The position numbers and the translations under genes are program-made. This document shows positions 62,052 to 64,000 of a stretch of 64,000 nt of DNA, piece after piece. Each line of letters begins with the position of its first letter. Position 1 is the stretch's first letter. Source of the stretch: Acinetobacter courvalinii (GTDB lineage: Bacteria > Pseudomonadota > Gammaproteobacteria > Pseudomonadales > Moraxellaceae); the NCBI RefSeq assembly GCF_014635545.1, contig NZ_BMDA01000006.1, positions 1 through 64,000 of the forward strand, in the 5' to 3' direction. The notes under the pieces are model-generated. The model saw only the letters and a list, made by a program, of their open reading frames with translations, did not search any database and was not told the DNA's origin.

Positions 62052-63060
62052 GATTTTAGTCACCGGCGGGGCTGGCTATATCGGTTCGCATACCTGTGTA
62101 GAATTATTGGATGCAGGCCATGAGGTAGTGGTATTCGATAATCTATCCAATAGCTCGGAAGAGGCTTTACGCCGTGTCGAAAAACTGGCCAATAAAAGCC
62201 TGGTATTCATACAGGGTGATATTCGCCATGCCCATGAACTGGACCCTGTTTTTCAAAATCATCAGATTGATGCCGTAATTCATTTTGCTGGCTTAAAAGC
62301 AGTGGGAGAGAGCCAGCAAATTCCTTTGGCATATTTTGATCATAATATTGCTGGCAGTGTTCAATTGTTCAAGTCAATGGAGAAAGCTGGCGTATTTACC
62401 TTGGCCTTTAGCTCCTCTGCAACGGTATATGGTGAGCTGAATCCATCTCCTTATCAGGAAGACATGCCGCTGAGTTTGCCGAATAATAATTATGGTTATA
62501 CCAAACTGATCATTGAGCAGATGCTAGAAAAAATGGCGCTGGCAGATACAAAATGGTCGATTGCCTTACTGCGTTATTTTAATCCGGTCGGTGCCCATAA
62601 TAGTGGACAGATTGGGGAAGACCCGCAAGGCATTCCGAATAACCTGATGCCGTATGTGACTCAAGTCGCTGTGGGACGTCGTGAAAAACTTTCTATTTTT
62701 GGTCATGATTATCCAACCAAAGACGGCACTTGTGAGCGGGACTTTATCCATGTAGTGGATTTAGCGAAAGCCCATGTGCTGGCGGTCACCAATCGGTTAA
62801 ACAGTCACGGTTGTCGGGCCTGGAATATTGGAACAGGTACACCAATTTCAGTTCTACAAATTAAAGAAACCTTTGAAAAAGTAAATGGGATTCAGATTCC
62901 AACCGAATTTGCGGAGCGCAGAGCCGGGGATTTGCCAGCATTTTATGCAGATGCTTCGCGAGCGCAAGCTGAGCTCGGTTGGCAGCCGCAATATACGCTG
63001 GAAGATATGTTGGCGGACAGCTGGAACTGGCAAAAGCAAAATCCAAATGGTTTTAACTGA
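62044..63060 (+). CDS. gne1: UDP-glucose/UDP-GlcNAc 4-epimerase
   Basis: The 338-residue extended SDR has [19 protein letters not shown] at the N terminus, [12 protein letters not shown], the catalytic Ser…Tyr-x3-Lys ([16 protein letters not shown]) and [12 protein letters not shown], as in GalE. Acinetobacter K loci carry gne1 here, giving UDP-Gal and/or UDP-GalNAc. Which substrate it prefers cannot be read from the motifs I can see. Confidence 0.93.
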   Translation: MAKILVTGGAGYIGSHTCVELLDAGHEVVVFDNLSNSSEEALRRVEKLANKSLVFIQGDIRHAHELDPVFQNHQIDAVIHFAGLKAVGESQQIPLAYFDHNIAGSVQLFKSMEKAGVFTLAFSSSATVYGELNPSPYQEDMPLSLPNNNYGYTKLIIEQMLEKMALADTKWSIALLRYFNPVGAHNSGQIGEDPQGIPNNLMPYVTQVAVGRREKLSIFGHDYPTKDGTCERDFIHVVDLAKAHVLAVTNRLNSHGCRAWNIGTGTPISVLQIKETFEKVNGIQIPTEFAERRAGDLPAFYADASRAQAELGWQPQYTLEDMLADSWNWQKQNPNGFN

Positions 63061-63073
63061 GTTTGGTTGTCAT

Positions 63074-63103
63074 AAAAAAAGGAGCATCAAGCTCCTTTTT
63101 TAT
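63074..63103. terminator. Bidirectional terminator between gne1 and pgm
   Basis: GGAGC and GCTCC (63081-63095) pair around ATCAA, preceded by A7 and followed by T6. It can end both the long K-locus transcript and the convergent pgm gene. Confidence 0.87.
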
Positions 63104-63113
63104 TTGGACTAAA

Positions 63114-64000
63114 TTAGCCCTGAATCAACGCAGTTAATTCATCGACATAGTGCTGCATCGGTTGCGGATTTTGATCGGCACGACTTTCAATATTTAAGCG
63201 CAATAATGGCTCGGTATTCGAAGCACGCACATTTAAGCGCCAAGCACCAAAATCCAGACTCACGCCATCCGTGCGGTCTACCTGTGGGTTTTGATCGGCA
63301 TAATGATCAAAGATTTTTTGTACCGTCGCTTGGGTGTCTGCGACTTTAAAGTTGATTTCACCACTACACGGGAATTTGGCAATCATGTTTTCAACTAGGG
63401 TGGAAAGCGATTGACCTGTTTCTGACAGTAGCGCAATGGTGAGTAACCACGGAATCATCCCGCTATCACAATACGCAAAATCACGGAAATAGTGATGGGC
63501 GCTCATTTCGCCGCCGTACACCGCATTGTGTTCACGCATCACGTCTTTAATGAAGGCATGGCCTGATTTCGACTGTACCGCGACGCCTTGGTATTGATCG
63601 ACGATATCAAAGGTATTCCAGACCAGACGTGGGTCATGCACGATTTTCTCGCCAGCCTGTTTGATCAGGAAAGCTTGTGCCAATAAACCGACAATGTAAT
63701 AGCCTTCAATAAACTGCCCTTTTTCATCAAACAGGAAGCAACGGTCAAAGTCACCATCCCAGGCAATACCCATATCGGCCTGATGCTGCAGTACAGCATC
63801 ACGGGTGCTGTCACGGTTTTCAATCAGGATCGGATTCGGAATACCATTTGGGAAGGTACCATCCGCTTCATGGTGGATTTTAATAAATTCCACAGGGATG
63901 TTGAGTTGCTGGAATTTTTGTTCAATCGCATCAATCACATGACCTGCTGCGCCATTTCCGGCATTCACTACCAGTTTAAGTGATTTGATTTTTTGCGGGT
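63114..64000 (-). CDS. pgm: Phosphoglucomutase/phosphomannomutase (C-terminal part, cut by window end)
   Basis: The reading frame stays open to base 64000, so about the last 295 residues of a roughly 455-residue mutase are seen. [11 protein letters not shown] begins the second domain, [18 protein letters not shown] holds the metal-binding D-x-D-x-D-R loop, [24 protein letters not shown] is the sugar-binding loop, and [14 protein letters not shown] the phosphate-binding loop. It interconverts hexose 1- and 6-phosphates feeding GalU. All visible key residues are intact. Confidence 0.95.
   Translation of the reverse strand, partial: PQKIKSLKLVVNAGNGAAGHVIDAIEQKFQQLNIPVEFIKIHHEADGTFPNGIPNPILIENRDSTRDAVLQHQADMGIAWDGDFDRCFLFDEKGQFIEGYYIVGLLAQAFLIKQAGEKIVHDPRLVWNTFDIVDQYQGVAVQSKSGHAFIKDVMREHNAVYGGEMSAHHYFRDFAYCDSGMIPWLLTIALLSETGQSLSTLVENMIAKFPCSGEINFKVADTQATVQKIFDHYADQNPQVDRTDGVSLDFGAWRLNVRASNTEPLLRLNIESRADQNPQPMQHYVDELTALIQG

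Larger units (their letters stand above)
34951..64000. other. Capsular polysaccharide (K) locus, Wzx/Wzy type
   Basis: Gene order: wzc, wzb, wza (minus); mnaA, mnaB, nonulosonic acid cassette of seven genes, sialyltransferase-like gene, wzy, acyltransferase, wzx, GT4 gene, WbpV-like reductase, initiating transferase, acetyltransferase, gdr, galU, ugd, gpi, gne1 (plus); pgm (minus, cut by the window end). This is the standard Acinetobacter K-locus plan. Genes from 39332 to 56170 form the variable part; 48729-53670 is visibly the most AT-rich. The plus-strand genes mostly overlap or are separated by fewer than 60 bp, so one long transcript from 39332 to 56170 is likely, with a break of 162 bp before gdr. 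Confidence 0.93.

Noticed and set aside
1-64000. CRISPR array, insertion sequence, tRNA gene, prophage
   Set aside because: Reading both strands I saw no regularly spaced repeats, transposase motifs, cloverleaf-like tRNA sequence or phage structural genes.

Overview
The window reads as chromosomal DNA of an Acinetobacter species. The strongest evidence is a complete Wzx/Wzy-type capsule (K) locus in the Acinetobacter order: an FKBP gene, then wzc-wzb-wza on one strand, a variable sugar region on the other, and galU-ugd-gpi-gne1-pgm at the far end. Supporting context is the rRNA operon end, the fkpB-lspA-ileS-ribF string, AmpD-MurJ next to the K locus, and moderately AT-rich codon use. The species cannot be fixed from sequence alone. 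I see no insertion sequence, CRISPR array or tRNA gene.

Layout. 1-360: end of 23S, 5S rRNA and the rRNA terminator. 390-6830: minus-strand housekeeping genes (DJ-1/PfpI protein, FMN reductase, fkpB, lspA, ileS, ribF). 7037-8799: TDT-family transporter and a small MTA/SAH nucleosidase-like protein. 9011-10762: a lone AT-rich gene for a 583-residue protein of unknown function with a HEPN-like RNase motif near its C terminus; it is the best candidate here for an undescribed (possibly anti-phage) function. 10902-16569: RutR-like regulator and an alkanesulfonate operon with two substrate-binding lipoproteins (ssuA2-ssuA1-ssuD-ssuC-ssuB). 16882-22148: argA, an RcnB-like periplasmic protein, a YciK-type SDR, a MupP/Gph-type phosphatase, ubiG and dsbA. 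22202-26109: two TetR genes, the second (DesT/FabR type) divergent from a ferredoxin reductase-desaturase operon whose promoter is covered by three palindromic operators. 26207-33293: rph, a tiny lipoprotein, a Tat-exported phospholipase C, two small ORFs, nadC, ampD, murJ. 33336-34774: two FKBP prolyl isomerases.

34951-64000 is the capsule locus. The variable part encodes UDP-ManNAcA synthesis (mnaA, mnaB), a seven-gene nonulosonic acid cassette of the legionaminic type (dehydratase, aminotransferase, NeuC-type hydrolase, NeuB-type synthase, NeuD-type acetyltransferase, PtmE-like CBS/nucleotidyltransferase, CMP-sugar synthetase), a sialyltransferase-like protein, Wzy, an acyltransferase, Wzx, a GT4 glycosyltransferase, and a WbpV/WbpL/WbpM-like set expected to make and load D-QuiNAc (or a close relative) as first sugar. 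Two glycosyltransferases plus one initiating transferase fit a trisaccharide repeat unit of QuiNAc, ManNAcA and a legionaminic-type acid; this is inferred from gene content. The block 48729-53670 is much more AT-rich than its flanks, as expected for the exchanged core of a K locus.

The main curiosities are the HEPN-like orphan, an Ugd homologue lacking the catalytic cysteine and the normal dinucleotide-binding glycine motif, the three-operator DesT promoter, a perfect stem-loop in front of mnaA at the end of a long leader, and a short PglD-like acetyltransferase with no partner aminotransferase.
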